This document shows, piece by piece, positions 42,240-55,134 of a stretch of 64,000 nt of DNA. Where the stretch lies: contig NC_134025.1 of NCBI RefSeq assembly GCF_964204645.1, positions 1,369,001 to 1,433,000 of the forward strand. The letters run 5' to 3'. A program made the position numbers and the translations under genes. The stretch comes from Tubulanus polymorphus (lineage: Eukaryota; Nemertea; Palaeonemertea; Tubulaniformes; Tubulanidae). The notes beneath the pieces are model-generated. The model did no database searches, was not told the DNA's origin, and saw only the letters and a list, made by a program, of their open reading frames with translations. The first letter of the stretch is position 1, and every line of letters starts with the position of its first letter.

Positions 42240-45200
42240 GTTCGAACCCAGTAATTCTGATGCCGATTAACTGACTGATCCAGATGCTGAGTAGAGATGT
42301 CCAGAATGCATTGTAGTTGTTTTTAGAATTAATGCATTATTTATAACATCGTGTTGTTTTCATTGATAAATGAATAAAAATGAAGAGGTTGAAGATAATG
42401 AAACGGAAATATTCTCGAGGAATAGAACCTGCAGGGTCAATACGTGTGACAGTTTTGAGGTCAATTCATGGTGGTTGTTTATTAGTGTGTAATTGTTTCC
42501 TCGTCGGGAAGCGACTACTGAACGGAAACAGTCAGACAAGGTACGCCCCCTAGTGGCGCGCACGGTGCATGTCTGATGAGCCGGTGAAATCCAGTCACAC
42601 GATTAGTTTTTGATGATACAGCGATGTGAACATGATTCAATGCAGTTACGCGTGACGTACGATGAAAGATTGCTCGATGCTGACAACAGCTGTTTCACAA
42701 TGGTTCGTCAAAGACCCCCCACAACGTTTAAAAAACTCTGTCCTATTGCATAAAAATGCTGCCCTTCATTAAAACAGATATAGTCCGTGCGATACGTATC
42801 ACTATGAAATACATATTAAGTATTTTTATATTATTTGGTGTTTTGTTGTTTTCATTGCGGGCGGCAGAGAATACTTCTAACTCTGGAAAAACGTCAGAAT
42901 TTCCATTACGAAAGTACCTTGACCCGGAGAAAAAATACCTCCTCGAATGGAAATACGAACAAACTGAGAGAAATGGCAGCGGTAAAGTTACATTTCGGGT
43001 GACGGTTCAAACTACGGGATATGTCGGTTTCGGGCTGTCCAGAAATGGTGGTATGAAAGGAGCGGATATTGTGATCGGTTGGGTTCACGACGGCAAAACG
43101 CAAATTTACGTAAGTTAATTTTTACTGTATTCAAATTCGTCAATCAGTCGCGAGTAGTCACTGCCTTACAACTTGTACTGATTCATATCAACCTCTGAAT
43201 ATTGCGAGTATCATTAAGGGTGATTTTTGAGAGCTGTCTCCAGCCAGTTTTCTTTGCAATCAAAAAAACGTCCTAAATCTGGCCGCGAGCAGGAAAATGC
43301 AGTAGCAGGGAAATTAAAGTTATTGTAAAATTATCTAGCAGGAAATTTGCGGGCTGGATATTGTTCGTGAACGTAAGATACGGTCGTGGCAAGCCGGGTG
43401 TCGGGTGCGAGCCCAGGCCTGTCAATATCAGTTACTCGTCTCCAGTTTCCGACATTCAATATCCTTACAGGACATGCACGGTGTTGGGAATTCAATACCT
43501 AAACTAGATAAAGTGACCAACTGGAAATTACTGAACGGTAAAGAAGAAAATGGATTTACACAACTGACGTTCTGCAGACATATCGATACTTGTGATAACG
43601 AAGGAGATCTCCCTATAGAGGTATAACATGCAGTATATAGAAAGTTCGTTTCTGATAATCAGCAATAGTTTATACGATGTATTTCTGAAATAGTGAATTT
43701 TACCCAAAAACGAAGGTATTCATAATTATTCGGTTGGTTTCATGGACTAAGCGGGTGTTATCGGGCTACCGCGATTCTCAATGGGTTTAGGCCCAATATG
43801 TGGATATTTGACGGAAGATTATTTTTTCAGTCCGGTGCTCAAACAATGATATATGCATATGGCGGCGATGTTGATCCTGTAGATGTGACGAAGGTTTTTT
43901 ATCACGGAGTTCAAAATCGAGGTGCAGCCTCTTCTTACCTACTAGACGATCCTCCACCGAGTATCCTACCTGAAACCGACATCAAAACATGGGATATCCC
44001 ACCCTCAAATGTATGTCCATTTACGTTCTTCTCCCCGACTTCGAACTGTCACGAAAATGTATCACTTTACTATTTTAATTACAGACAAAGATACCGGCGA
44101 CTCGTACCACTTATTTATGCAGTGTTGTCAAAATCAACCCACCTGGTGGTAAAAAGCATATTATAAAGGTGTAGTATAATAAATCAGCGAACAAATTATT
44201 TCTTTTTAATGCCCACTATTTGTTTTGACGATTGCACCTGAAAAATCTTATTTTCAAAATTCACTTGGGGAGAACCATCAGACAACCATTTTGGGCGCCT
44301 GTACGGTGGCATTTCGGGCCACAAACGCGGGTAAGTAAGTGACCTTAGTGGGGGCCACAGTGACTAACGAAACAGCCGTTGCACCAGTTCAAGTGGTAGT
44401 AGCTATCAGCTGTTATAACCGCTTAATGATATATCGATTAGGACGATATTTAAGATATGATTGTTAAAACGTGTATATATGATATGTTTGATACAGTTGC
44501 GTCAATCGGTAGCGTTTAGACCGTACCGTAAATATTTCATCGAGTTTGTCGCTCACGAGAATCTTTAAAAAAAGAAGGTTTCCAAATCAATATATATCGG
44601 ATGATTCATCGACTTACCGCGTGGAACCGATGAGAAAATTCACATTTTTAGTTTCGCGTTTTAGGTCGAGCAATTATTGAAACCGAGAACTGAAAAGTTT
44701 GTCCACCATATGACTTTGTGGCGATGTAAAAAAGGTGCTTTTACACCTCATGATCTGATTTCCGAGTATTGTATTACCCGCCCCTCCACCATTCACAATG
44801 AATGCGTCCAAGGTATAGCGTTTTTCGCCACGGGTACACGTGTAAGTAAACCACTCACAAAACCATAAAGATCGCAACAGATCACCTATAGCCAAGAGTT
44901 GTCAAGGACGGGTCCAACTCTCCAAAAGAGCAATTTCACATATGGATAAGACAAGACGATTTCGTGGTCATTGTTGAATGAGCTCAACAAGAGACCTTCA
45001 TCTAAAATCTGCCCCTAGCTGAAGTGCATTTAGTACAGACGAAAAAAGTCAGCCCTGGCTATAGGTCATCTTTCATGGTGGAGGCAGAGACCGTCAATTC
45101 ACGAACCTTATTTCCAATACCTCGGTATGACTACAATGATATTCTTTTTCGTTCAGTCGATTACCTTTCCCGAGGAAGCCGGGATATCACTTGGAGCTGC

Positions 45201-47999
45201 ATCAGATCCGATGTACTTTATGATAGAGACTCATTTTAACAATCCTGAAAAACGAAATGGTAATGATTCTATCAATAAATTGGCCATTTTCGGATGTGCT
45301 CGTCCGGATAAAGATTATACTTTCTCTTTCGATTGCAGCTTTTTTAGTTTCCGTCAATTCTCCCGTTTTTCTGTAACGGTTTCTGAAATATTCTACTGAG
45401 AAGAATATTCTGTAATCCGGAAGAGCACAATCAAAAAGGGCCTTAAAATTATCTTCATCCGTCGTTATCAGATCAGAGAAGATTTAAATAAATGTTTCAG
45501 ATTTAGTTGACGATTGCACTCTCCGCATCACTTATACATCTAAACTAAGAAAGTATGACGCTGGTAGTATGCTGGTTGGTGCCACCAATTTTAGCCCGTT
45601 TGATTTCATTATTCCACCGCGACAAGAGCGTTTCCTTCTGCGTGCGTTTTGTACGGATCAATGTTTGAACGCGGTAAGCTTTTTTACGTGTATCGTCTTT
45701 TTTGTGGTAAAAAAAACTGACCACTAGAAAATCCCACGCTAAGAACCGAGATTAAAGTCCGAAAAGTTTATTCGATGTTTTGACTTTACCCTCATATAGT
45801 CATCTGTCTCAAGGAATGATGAATTTGAAATGTGTAATAAACTATATTAGGTCAAAGAAACATTTCGGTCTTTATTTTTCGTTACTATGGTGGAATTTGC
45901 TGTGTGTCACAACACATATATAGTGTTTTATCAACGGTTATGATATCGATTTTTTCTAATTTTGAATCTTATAGGCTTTCAATAATTTGGGGAATGGCAC
46001 CAAAGAAATCCAAGTATTTGCCGTCAGTGGCCATGCACATCTGGCTTCAAGGGGTGTGCGCCTTCGTCACTTCCGGAACGGGATAGAACTGCCGTGGATA
46101 CTGAACGACATGACTTACGACTTCAATGCTCAAAGTTTTCGACCAAAAAAGAAATTTGTGACTGTGAAGAAGGTATGACTTTCCTTCTGGTGGAAATTAT
46201 CCATAGGTCATCGTTGATCGGGTTTATGTACGGGATTTGTATTTTCTGTTTAAGGGAGATGTATTAGCGAGTGAATGTTACTACAATACTCTGGATAGAA
46301 ATAATGTAACACTTGTAAGTCAACGATCAAAATCATTTTCAATCGTAATTATCAGTAGACCCCGTGTCACCGGTTATCCCGCTAGATGGCGTGCGTATCA
46401 ATTGGATAACTCCCTCCGATATAACGTGTAGGTTGTTAAATTCAGGTTATTTATTAGAGCTCAGTCAGGTAAAGTGCAGATCGATCATTCATAGAATTGG
46501 AGAAAATATGGATATAGATTTTGAGAAATCTGCGATTCGTCTGAATGCACACCAGTGCCCCTGGTGGATCATCGCTTACCACAGTCAGAAGTAGAGTCTC
46601 CGATGTGAAATGTGGATTGTAATCTCTGCGATAGATTTTAATGATTTGTATAAGAATTATATGTATTTCATAATTTTGCTTTTTTCAGAGTGGTTACTCG
46701 AGTCAGGATGAAATGTGTGTAAATGCTGTTATGTATTTCCCCGAGCTTCCATTATCTTTGTGCTTGACAGATCCAAACCCCAAAGCTGACCCCGTTTGGG
46801 TTGACTCGAACATAATGGGGTAAATAATGCTTATAACAATCATTATAGCTCGTTAAAATGTTAGTATATTCTAATCCCGTGATTACAACATTCGCACTCC
46901 ATTATCCACATAATTTTCGATGAATCGCATAAGAAAGCATGATATTAAGCCTTAGATGTATATAATACGGGGTACTTTCGGCAGAGCCGCGGTGTCGATC
47001 GGCCTTGCGACCGCCCAGTGACTCGTGACACGGTCTCTGAGACCAGGGAGGTAACTCCCTGCTGAGAATACAACACCCAGACTAACCAGACTAACGTTGA
47101 CTGCAAATAGTCTTTTCGTTTGATGGTTCGGACATTATCTTTTTCAGAAAGTTTAGAACGAATCGGAACGAGTCCCTGCTGAGTTTATCATTACGAAATG
47201 TGACTGAACTGCTGCGTATATTAAACCGAAATGATACGTGGGAAAACGGATATGATGCTTCATTTCAACGTTACATTCTAACAGCTGATCAAAATCAACA
47301 TTGTGCCTACCAAGATATTGCAATTGTAAGATCAATAGTCTATATAAATGTATAGGGAGTTTGTATGGGCGTGAGACCCCCGTGTCGATTTTCAGATATT
47401 AAAGTTGAATTCGCACATCATTTTTGAAACTGGGCCGATCCGACTCTGATATCAGATATGTATATTCCGCTATAGGTTTTTAGTTAACTCCGTAGGCCTA
47501 CAGGAAGCTCATTCACGTATATAACAATTGACTTTTTCCCATCTTCGAAAATAACTTTATATGAAACATGTTATAATCGGTGGCGCTTATTCAACTCCAT
47601 TGGTTCTTATAGATAAAGCCCAAAAAATGGAATTACAGGATAATAAAGGAGGAATACAAACCACCGACTAGAAATGTGTGTAAGATCACATCTTCAGATG
47701 ACGTCATCTTCGAAACTACACCGGAAGCTTCAAATTGGTCCAGCGCATTCCTCAGTAAAATCATTCTGATCGTCGTCGTTGTCATTGTTTTACTCGTTAT
47801 TTTGTTTTTTACCAGAGAAAAAATATTCAAAACGATTTGCAATATTAAGAATCGACTGTGTAACAAATCGACTGCCTATAAAAGATTGGAAAACGTTTAG
47901 TAAAATCATCTATTTGTACTTGTCGATGAATGAACATGTATCAAATCTTCAGTTTCTATCTAGTACTAAAACATACATACATGCGTGAATGTGTATGAA
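42240..47999. repeat. Tandem duplication unit B
   Basis: About 5.8 kb matching unit A in the same orientation. The right edge lies just after ATGCGTGAATGTG; there AAAAGATTGGAAAACGT, identical to the last coding bases of the gene, reappears at about 47999-48015, followed by unrelated sequence. Confidence 0.9.
42804..47900 (+). CDS. MOXD1: DBH/MOXD1-like copper monooxygenase, copy B
   Basis: Tandem paralogue of copy A with the same 12-exon structure: 42804-43109, 43471-43620, 43831-44010, 44085-44168, 44665-44841, 45157-45259, 45501-45673, 45975-46172, 46255-46314, 46689-46819, 47148-47325, 47613-47900; 675 residues, intact. The signal peptide, DOMON, both copper domains with all ligands (VHHM, ETHF, HAHL, DEMC) and the C-terminal membrane helix are present. 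Most exons are nearly identical to A (exons 3, 7 and 9 show no amino-acid change), but exon 5 after the HHMTLWRCKKG motif and exon 11 differ strongly. The last exon has one extra codon. The stop lies 267 bp from the stop of the convergent CIMAP1A-like gene. An in-frame ATG upstream at 42756 would add 16 residues ahead of the signal peptide and is not conserved in A, so it is not used. Confidence 0.95.
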
Positions 48000-48167
48000 A
48001 AAGATTGGAAAACGTAAACTACTTCATAGAGATTCATGTATATTTCTATTATCATCAGGTTATAACCAAGTTTAGACAAAGTCATGTATCGTATATATTT
48101 GAAGTGAATATCAATATATTGTGTGGTGGAGATAACACGGAGAATGTAGATCGTTGAGAGACATAGG

Positions 48168-49799
48168 TTATTCTTGACAGGCAATAATAAGAGGCGCCAG
48201 ATACTGACTGTGACGGATACCGAACGAGTAAGATGGCTCCATTGTTTTATGACTCCAAACCTGAAATTTAAGAAAAAACGACACAAAGATCGTAAGGCGT
48301 CTTTACACTTAATACACGCGGATCTTGAGGTCTTTCTACTATTTTAAACTGCATTAAACTGCAGTAATTATTATCAAATATCTAGTCCCCCACCTGACTC
48401 CAGTGGGTGTGACGTAGCTGTGATGGAGCTTTCCGTTGGAAAGTAAAGCGAACATAAGATCCAGATGATGTAAACGGCAAATTAGGGATGTTTTACCTTT
48501 TCAGGCGAATGAGCGCCGGGTCCTGGTTTCATGGTGGAATCGCCAGGCATCACGTGTCTACTTGTCATACTGTGGAGTGGTTGTTTTACTTTGTAGAGAT
48601 TAGGATCGACGGTGTTATAGGTTCCCGGTCCTGGCGTCTGCGTTGTGAAAAAAGTGAATGATTACTGAAGATGACCCTTATAATCAGCACCCATATTCAC
48701 AGTTCCGAGGGCTGATCTTGAAAGGGGGGAGGGGGTCTGTCCCTCTTCTTTGTCTAATTGATTTGAATTGATTGATGCTCATCGATGTTCCTAAAACCCA
48801 AACTTTCCGTCAAAAAAATTGTAACCCATGACCATCATTGTTCATTTTACTACGACAATCACAAATCATACTTTTAGTCAAATCATTGTAAATGAACCGT
48901 AGAGGCATATCCGGTGCACATGGGGCGGATTTGTTGCCTCAACTCGTGACCACTGATCAGACACGCGCGGTGTCTTTGTACTACGACTATCACAGATTGT
49001 TTATATGATTATTAGATAATCACCTTCTGTAAATCCTCGTGGAAACTGCCTGTAGTTTGACGACCGGTTAATGAATAACAAGGAGCTGATTTTTTCATAC
49101 TTTGCGGAGTTTTTCCAACCATTTGCGGCAAGCTGTAGTTATTGGGTGCTGAAGAAAATAGATATTTTTTTTACAATCTAAAATACCGGATGAGTTGAAT
49201 TTCAGACTAGCATTTTCAGCCAATATCAGCAAGCTGTAAATGCTGTGGGTGCATTTAGGCGTATTTTGTGCAAGCATAATTTCGGATGCTGAAACCAGAG
49301 TTAAATTTTACACGACATTTCAAACTGATTTGACCTCAGATAGAACTGGATCCTCAATCTCTATCATTGAGATGAATGTTTCGGTGATAGCCTACGTACC
49401 TGGAGATTGATCTGCCTTTCTACTCTTATGTCGGCATCCGAAGCTATGAATTGGATGATTACGGTATGCCGACGGTCCCGCTTTTTCCGGGGAGTAAGCG
49501 CCTGGTCCCGGTGTCTGGAAAGCTAAACAATCTCGAGGTCGACCGTACAGTGAATATTTCGGGGTGCCATCTCGTCCGTGCCTGTTCACCAGACTATCCG
49601 GCAGATAACACGGGCCCGGGCTGCAATCATCCAGAAACTTTCCATGTTTGATACCGAACGAATAAGCGGGAGCGATGAAATATCCACTTCGCGGATCGTG
49701 GCTTTTATTTCCTAGCATTTCTGGTACTTTGTAACACGGTCCAGGACTGCTGTACTCGGCGGCAATCGGTGCCCGGCGTATTGTGTAATTATAAACCAT
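48168..49799 (-). CDS. CIMAP1A: Sperm-tail PG-rich repeat protein, CIMAP1A/ODF3 type
   Basis: Four coding exons: 49400-49799, 49024-49148, 48497-48637, 48168-48260; phases agree; 252 residues, close to the 254 of human ODF3. These SHIPPO-repeat proteins associate with the sperm tail outer dense fibres or ciliary microtubules. Visible repeats include SPGPCYKVP, SPGPCYLPD, TPGPGAYSPEK, APNNYSLP, TPGPGTYNTVD and KPGPGAHSPEK. The protein ends PSYSFGIRHSQYLAPLI, the typical family C-terminus. It opens MVYNYTIRRAPIAAEY, again family-like. Transcribed toward MOXD1-B (convergent) and away from UBXN11's 3' end. Confidence 0.93.
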
Positions 49800-50875
49800 A
49801 GTTAATATTCAGTTATGCTAAAAGTGAAATTAAATCAAATTATGCATCAAGCGTGGAACGATTTAAGACGATTTTTCAACATCTGACTTCTGACAATCCA
49901 TTTGTAATCTTCTGAACTTACCCCGATATCAGGAGACAAGAAGAGAAATCTATAGCTTGCAGAGTTGCTGCAAACGCGTTGATTCAACACGGCCCTGACA
50001 ACCGTCTCTGTGGTAACTAGAGACGTTCATTCCTTATTGGATCAAATGTATCCTCGTTACTATGACGTCAGAAGCTAGCTGATACATAGCAACCTTAATA
50101 TCCTTTGAGCGGTGGCGGATCGAGGTCGCGAGGGGGTAATCGAGGGAGGGTGGAGGGACTTTGGAGGTGACAGTCGTGCGAGGGCGGAGAAGATTGTCTA
50201 GGATTAGAACTGCAACTGAGCTGATTGTGAATAATTGTGTACTGCAGTGCATCTGCCTAATATTCTTTTAAATTCCAATAAAGCAGATCATAGTAAGATT
50301 CCAAATTCAAGCCAAAAGTAAAATGGTCAGTGGTCTCCCACACAGGAGTCTCGTAACATCAAGCGGTTACCGAGAGGGTAGAGGATATTACTGATATCTT
50401 CCTCCACGAAATCATACTGTCACTCCTTATTGAAACAAAGCTCATTATTCCTCCATTCGACCTCTTGAGTCAGACTTCTCCTTCCCCTAAAAGTGATACT
50501 CCTTCAAACTCCAATTAAAAGACAAGAGAATCAAATTGAAGCAATTATCTAATTTACTTGTTACATCTTCTATGAAAAATTCGATAACTTCAATAAAACA
50601 TTTATATCAATAACTAAAATTAATTCATTTAAATGAATTCAATATATTTAAAAAATAAAACATTTAGTTTATTTATTTAGTAAAATGGACGGATGGAGGA
50701 TATCACTCAATAGACTATCACATGCACTTTCAAATTCAAAGAAAATCATCCATGTTTCAAAGCAATTTTAAAATCATTAATTTCATATAGAATTACACTG
50801 ATTCAACATTAAATGCACCGAAAGAAATAAAGCTTTCCTACGCAAAATAAAATCATCAAACTAACGTTTCATAGT
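49800..50875. other. Upstream region of the CIMAP1A-like gene
   Basis: Presumed promoter and intergenic DNA; no TATA box or other element could be fixed. A GC-richer stretch at about 50100-50200 has no recognised coding content. The rest is AT-rich. Confidence 0.4.
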
Positions 50876-51172
50876 TTAACCCTTTCAGTGCGTCTACACC
50901 GCAGTGCAGTGTATAAATCAGTGATGGATTTTGCTAGTACACCGCATTGCGGTGTATTGATATAATTAGTAATTTGTAATTATCTCTATTGAAAAATGGC
51001 AGCAAGTGTCAAACATAGTGAAATACTAGTAACTAACGATACACCGCACTGCGGTGTAGACGCACAATAGTGGTATTCCCATTGTTCAACACACTAGGGT
51101 GGAATTTTTTTAGAATTTTCAAATTTTCTCCAGCACTATAGGGTATTAATTAGTCAGCACTGAAAGGGTTAA
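50876..51172. mobile_element. piggyBac-type MITE, copy 1
   Basis: 297 bp bounded by TTAA target sites, with inverted ends TTAACCCTTTCAGTGC and GCACTGAAAGGGTTAA. CCCTTT next to TTAA is the hallmark of piggyBac ends. Inside are palindromes of the type TACACCGCANTGCGGTGTA. No transposase. It sits just past the 3' end of UBXN11; a copy in opposite orientation is at 61650-61945. Confidence 0.88.
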
Positions 51173-51188
51173 GCGGTGATAACAAAAT

Positions 51189-54100
51189 CTATTTTCGTTT
51201 TAGATGTAAAGTAGCGCTAGGAGTGAGACCGGCGCAGAGTAACGTCTCTTCGTTATCGGTGAACACTCTTTTAGGAAATGACGATACGATATCATAGGAC
51301 GAACAATCATCGGCTCTAAAAATATACACAATCAAATATAAACATTTCACACAGTAGGAATAAAAAATAAAAGCTTGAAAAGTTTCTCTTGAGCTTTTTT
51401 CTTTATATCTTACTTAATTTTCCAATGGAAAGCTCCAATCGAGCTAATAGTTACTATTGGCTCACGGAAACATTTCAGAATGGATTTTTAAATTATATTA
51501 TTATTACAAGTTGAACTCAAGAGTGTTTCATCAATGGTCAACTTAAAAATAATAGATAAATATTTAAACAATGTACCTATTATTATCGATATAATTCCTG
51601 ATGTCTTGAATTGTCTCGTGGAATTTCATTTTTAATACAAATGTTTCATCTCCCGTTTCTGATTTGATACGTAACGTGGTCACATCTCGCGCCGATACGG
51701 GACGATCATCTTCATTCACATTCAATCTGAAAATACAGCATCGTATACGCCATCTATTAGCATTCAAATGAACTACCAGTTGTAAATTGCCCGAGTAACC
51801 ATATGGGTTTATACTGCGCCAACTACAAGAATGAATATCAATGGCTACCTTTGTTTCATATCAACTACAGCTTTAGTTTGCAGTAATTTCACGGATCCCG
51901 GTGCATCAGGACCACCCTATTGAGATTACAAACATCAGAATTATCGTATTGTCAAATATCAGATCGATGATATCTCATGAATTCATACGTTGATATTTGA
52001 TACTTACAGACAGTGTATTTGAGATTGAACCTCGGATATCAATTATTTTCCCATTTTTGATCACCGATGAAGGTAGTTTAGTGAGAAACTGTTCTCTTGA
52101 TAATAGTCGCGCTAAAACAAAGTTAAAGAAGAAACAATGTTATAGATAACAGATTTACCGGTAGAAAATAATCGAAAGGGGGTTCAAAACAAAAAGTACC
52201 CCAAAACCACCCCTGCACATTACAATAATGATCTATTACCTGGTAAGGTGCTGGTTGTCTCTATCTCTGATTTACTGTCTTTTAGATTCGTAGGAATCAG
52301 ATTCGATGGTTGAGTTTTTCCTCCTAATATTTGCCCCTCTCCGCAGAACACATCGACACCACGTTTATCTTTAAAATGCACATTCCTCAGATCAGTGACC
52401 TGTTTAATAATCAGAACATAAATCATTCTAACAAACTACACCATCCAGTTTACAAACTTATTTCAACTCAACTTGTAACTCTTCGCTATTACCGTGAACT
52501 GGGTACCTACGAACTGCGGCGTTTTAATTTACCTTAAACGGGATACCATCGGGATACAGTGTTTGTAATTCCGACGGAAAATATCCGTCCTGTAAATCTT
52601 TAATGCATTGATAAGTAAATGGATCTGTGAACGGTCGAAACGGCCCATTAAACATTAATATTCCATTTGCGTACAGAATTAAACTGATAGGATCGGTCGC
52701 CTGCAAACATGAGAGAGAAAACATGACAAAATCAAACGCAATAGTTGAAAATCGCACACATTGTTTTAAACAACGAGCATATCTTGCTGACAAGGGACTT
52801 ACAATTATCAGTTCAAGTTTGATTCAAGTTTGATTGTAGAACTAGATGCAGTAAGCAATCTATTTCAAATATTCTTTTGTAGTTTTCTTTTTATTCATTG
52901 TTTGTTTTCATAGGCGCTTTATTCACTTTTCTATGAAAACCAATAAATACTTTACCTTTAACCTGGCTCCATCTGTCGTATGTTGTATTTTAGATTCACC
53001 ATCTCCAGCGAGAACATTCAGATCTTTTATATTCTCAATCACCAGATCATAATCTACATTAAACTCATCATCTTGAGGCAACGAGGTTCCTGAAACAAAT
53101 ATCAGAAGTTGTTACATTGTGACAATGTAACAAATACGTAGCTGATTATTATGAGTAAATACCTGGTCTCCATAGTTCTTCCTGATCAGAATCAGAATCA
53201 TTTTTGTCACTATCTTCACCGACCCAGACCATTCCATAATCAGCCAAAAATATCTAAACACAATGTTCTATCATAGAGCACAAAGTTAAAACTTCATTTA
53301 TATCAATATCGGAATAATTACCTCCATATCTTGTACTTGTTTTTGTAATCTGTGTCTCTCTTTTTCCAGCTCCTGAATGTGTTCAATTTCTCCTCCATCA
53401 GATTCTAAACACATATACCGGTACATAACATTCTCGATTACAATACACACAAGTTATAAATCAGTTTATCGAGATTACAATAGACTCTGGGACAGATAAT
53501 GTTTATCCAAGGCAGCCTACTGAATGAAGTGAAGTAGGTTTGTTTTCCAACTTTTGTAAGCAGGGCTCATGATAATCAGAGGAAGTAGTTGAGTCCGGGG
53601 GTACGTGATTATCTGAAGCTATTGGCTCTCCGTCTACTGTATTCTATTGATGATTATCAAAACTCAAAAAGATTAAGAATCATTACCTCTTTCTCTGATC
53701 AAGATTTTCATCTTATCTTCCGCTGCCTTAATCTTCCTATCCTGAAAAATCAATTCCATTCGAAAAAATATTTCCCCGCACTCAAAAATCAATACTTAGG
53801 ATTTAAACACTCAGTACCAGATTCTTCTTACTTTATCATGGATCTCTTTATCTTGAAACTGAATTTTTAATTCAAGTTGAGCGATTCTTGACATCATTGA
53901 GGACATCAGATCCATATCAGTCGGAACTAAAAACAAGCAAATCATTTCTATTTTTTATTCAGTGGTCGAAAAAAGACATGATTCTGCATTAAACGAGGCT
54001 TTTCGAATGTCGAAAAAGTACTTTTCGAGTTGTATAGGTGATTTTAGTTTCTCTGATGATGGAGTTTAGAAGTAAACCTGAAACTGTTGGAAAATAAACA

Positions 54101-54804
54101 TTTCTACATATCTACTGTCGGTTTTTTATATGTTAACTTTACACTGAGATTTATATCAGTTAACTACAGTCAATAGTATAGGTATCAAGGCTTTGCTTCG
54201 CTTGGGCCAAACAAACACAAAAAACTTCTTATTCTCACACATTTCATATTTGTAATAAGCGCTTGATAAAGTTGTGTATATAGTCTCTATGTTTGTTTTC
54301 TAGGGAGTTGTTTGATGAGTATTTAGAACGCTTAGAATGCTTACTGTCGCTATTCTGTCGTGTTGGAGGTTTACTGGTTGATGATTGTAATTGTTTTCGT
54401 CGACCACCGCTGACCGGATCAGTCGCTAATCTCCTCACTGTTCGTGATTTATCTGCCATTTCTGCAGTGACTTCATCTAAAAGTTGCCGATCTTCATCTT
54501 CTATTTCAATCTGCGATCGAATTATATCTGAAAATGTAGAACATGAAATGATTGATTGGAAATGAAATTCTATTTCTGTATTAAATATCAGTTTTATCAC
54601 CTCGTACCAGTAATATCAGGAGATCTAAATGGTGCTGGTCTTCTGAAATATTTATAAATATCAAAATTACTCAAGAGTCTGTTTCCTCTTCAGGGTGATT
54701 TAACAACGAAATGATTGATGATCTACAAACCTTCCTCCTGCTCCTGTCCCCGGTGTTAACAGATTCTTACGCAATTTACTCAGATTTGAATATGGAGAAC
54801 TCAT
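51189..54804 (-). CDS. UBXN11: UBX domain protein 11 (SEP and UBX domains)
   Basis: Complete orthologue of UBXN11 (Socius), a p97/VCP-cofactor-like protein reported to bind Rnd GTPases and influence the actin cytoskeleton. Coding exons in order: 54731-54804, 54608-54642, 54345-54527, 53832-53926, 53687-53741, 53322-53404, 53163-53253, 52956-53089, 52533-52700, 52240-52399, 52008-52111, 51849-51916, 51577-51726, 51189-51315; all phases agree; 508 residues. It begins MSSPYSNLSKLRKNLL, like vertebrate UBXN11. A coiled coil follows (from about residue 95 to 175), then FLADYGMVWVGE, a SEP domain with LYANGILMFNGPFRPF and GYFPSELQTLYPDGIPFK, and a C-terminal UBX domain ending TPSATLHLKRK. It lacks the Pro/Gly-rich tail of the human protein. 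The 5' end is about 330 bp from the satellite-bearing element. Confidence 0.95.
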
Positions 54805-55134
54805 TTTCAGTTGTCTATGCTAGTTGAGGAGTAGTTAGTATGGCTGGATTTCGCGTTGCATATAATCATAGTTCATGTTTTCTAAAAATAGTGAAAATGA
54901 ACATAAACAGTTGCATAATGAGAGGTTATTCATTAGATTATAGTAAGTTACCTAATCGTTGGTGGTAAGCTTTTATAACTACTGGATGAGCTTATACCAA
55001 CTGAATTTGGAAATCTTGTAATGTTTACAGTACAGGATCAATAAAAAAGATTTGAATTGGTCACAGTACATACGAGGTCTTCGATCAAGAAGGTATTCTA
55101 CGACAAAAACTAACTGACACTTGAACTCATTTAG

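Noticed and set aside
42756-42803. Upstream in-frame ATG of monooxygenase copy B
   Set aside because: It would place 16 residues before the signal peptide, and an extra base breaks the frame in copy A.
49451-49651. Plus-strand frame opposite the CIMAP1A-like gene
   Set aside because: Antisense shadow of the first coding exon, whose minus-strand frame has clear PG-rich repeats.
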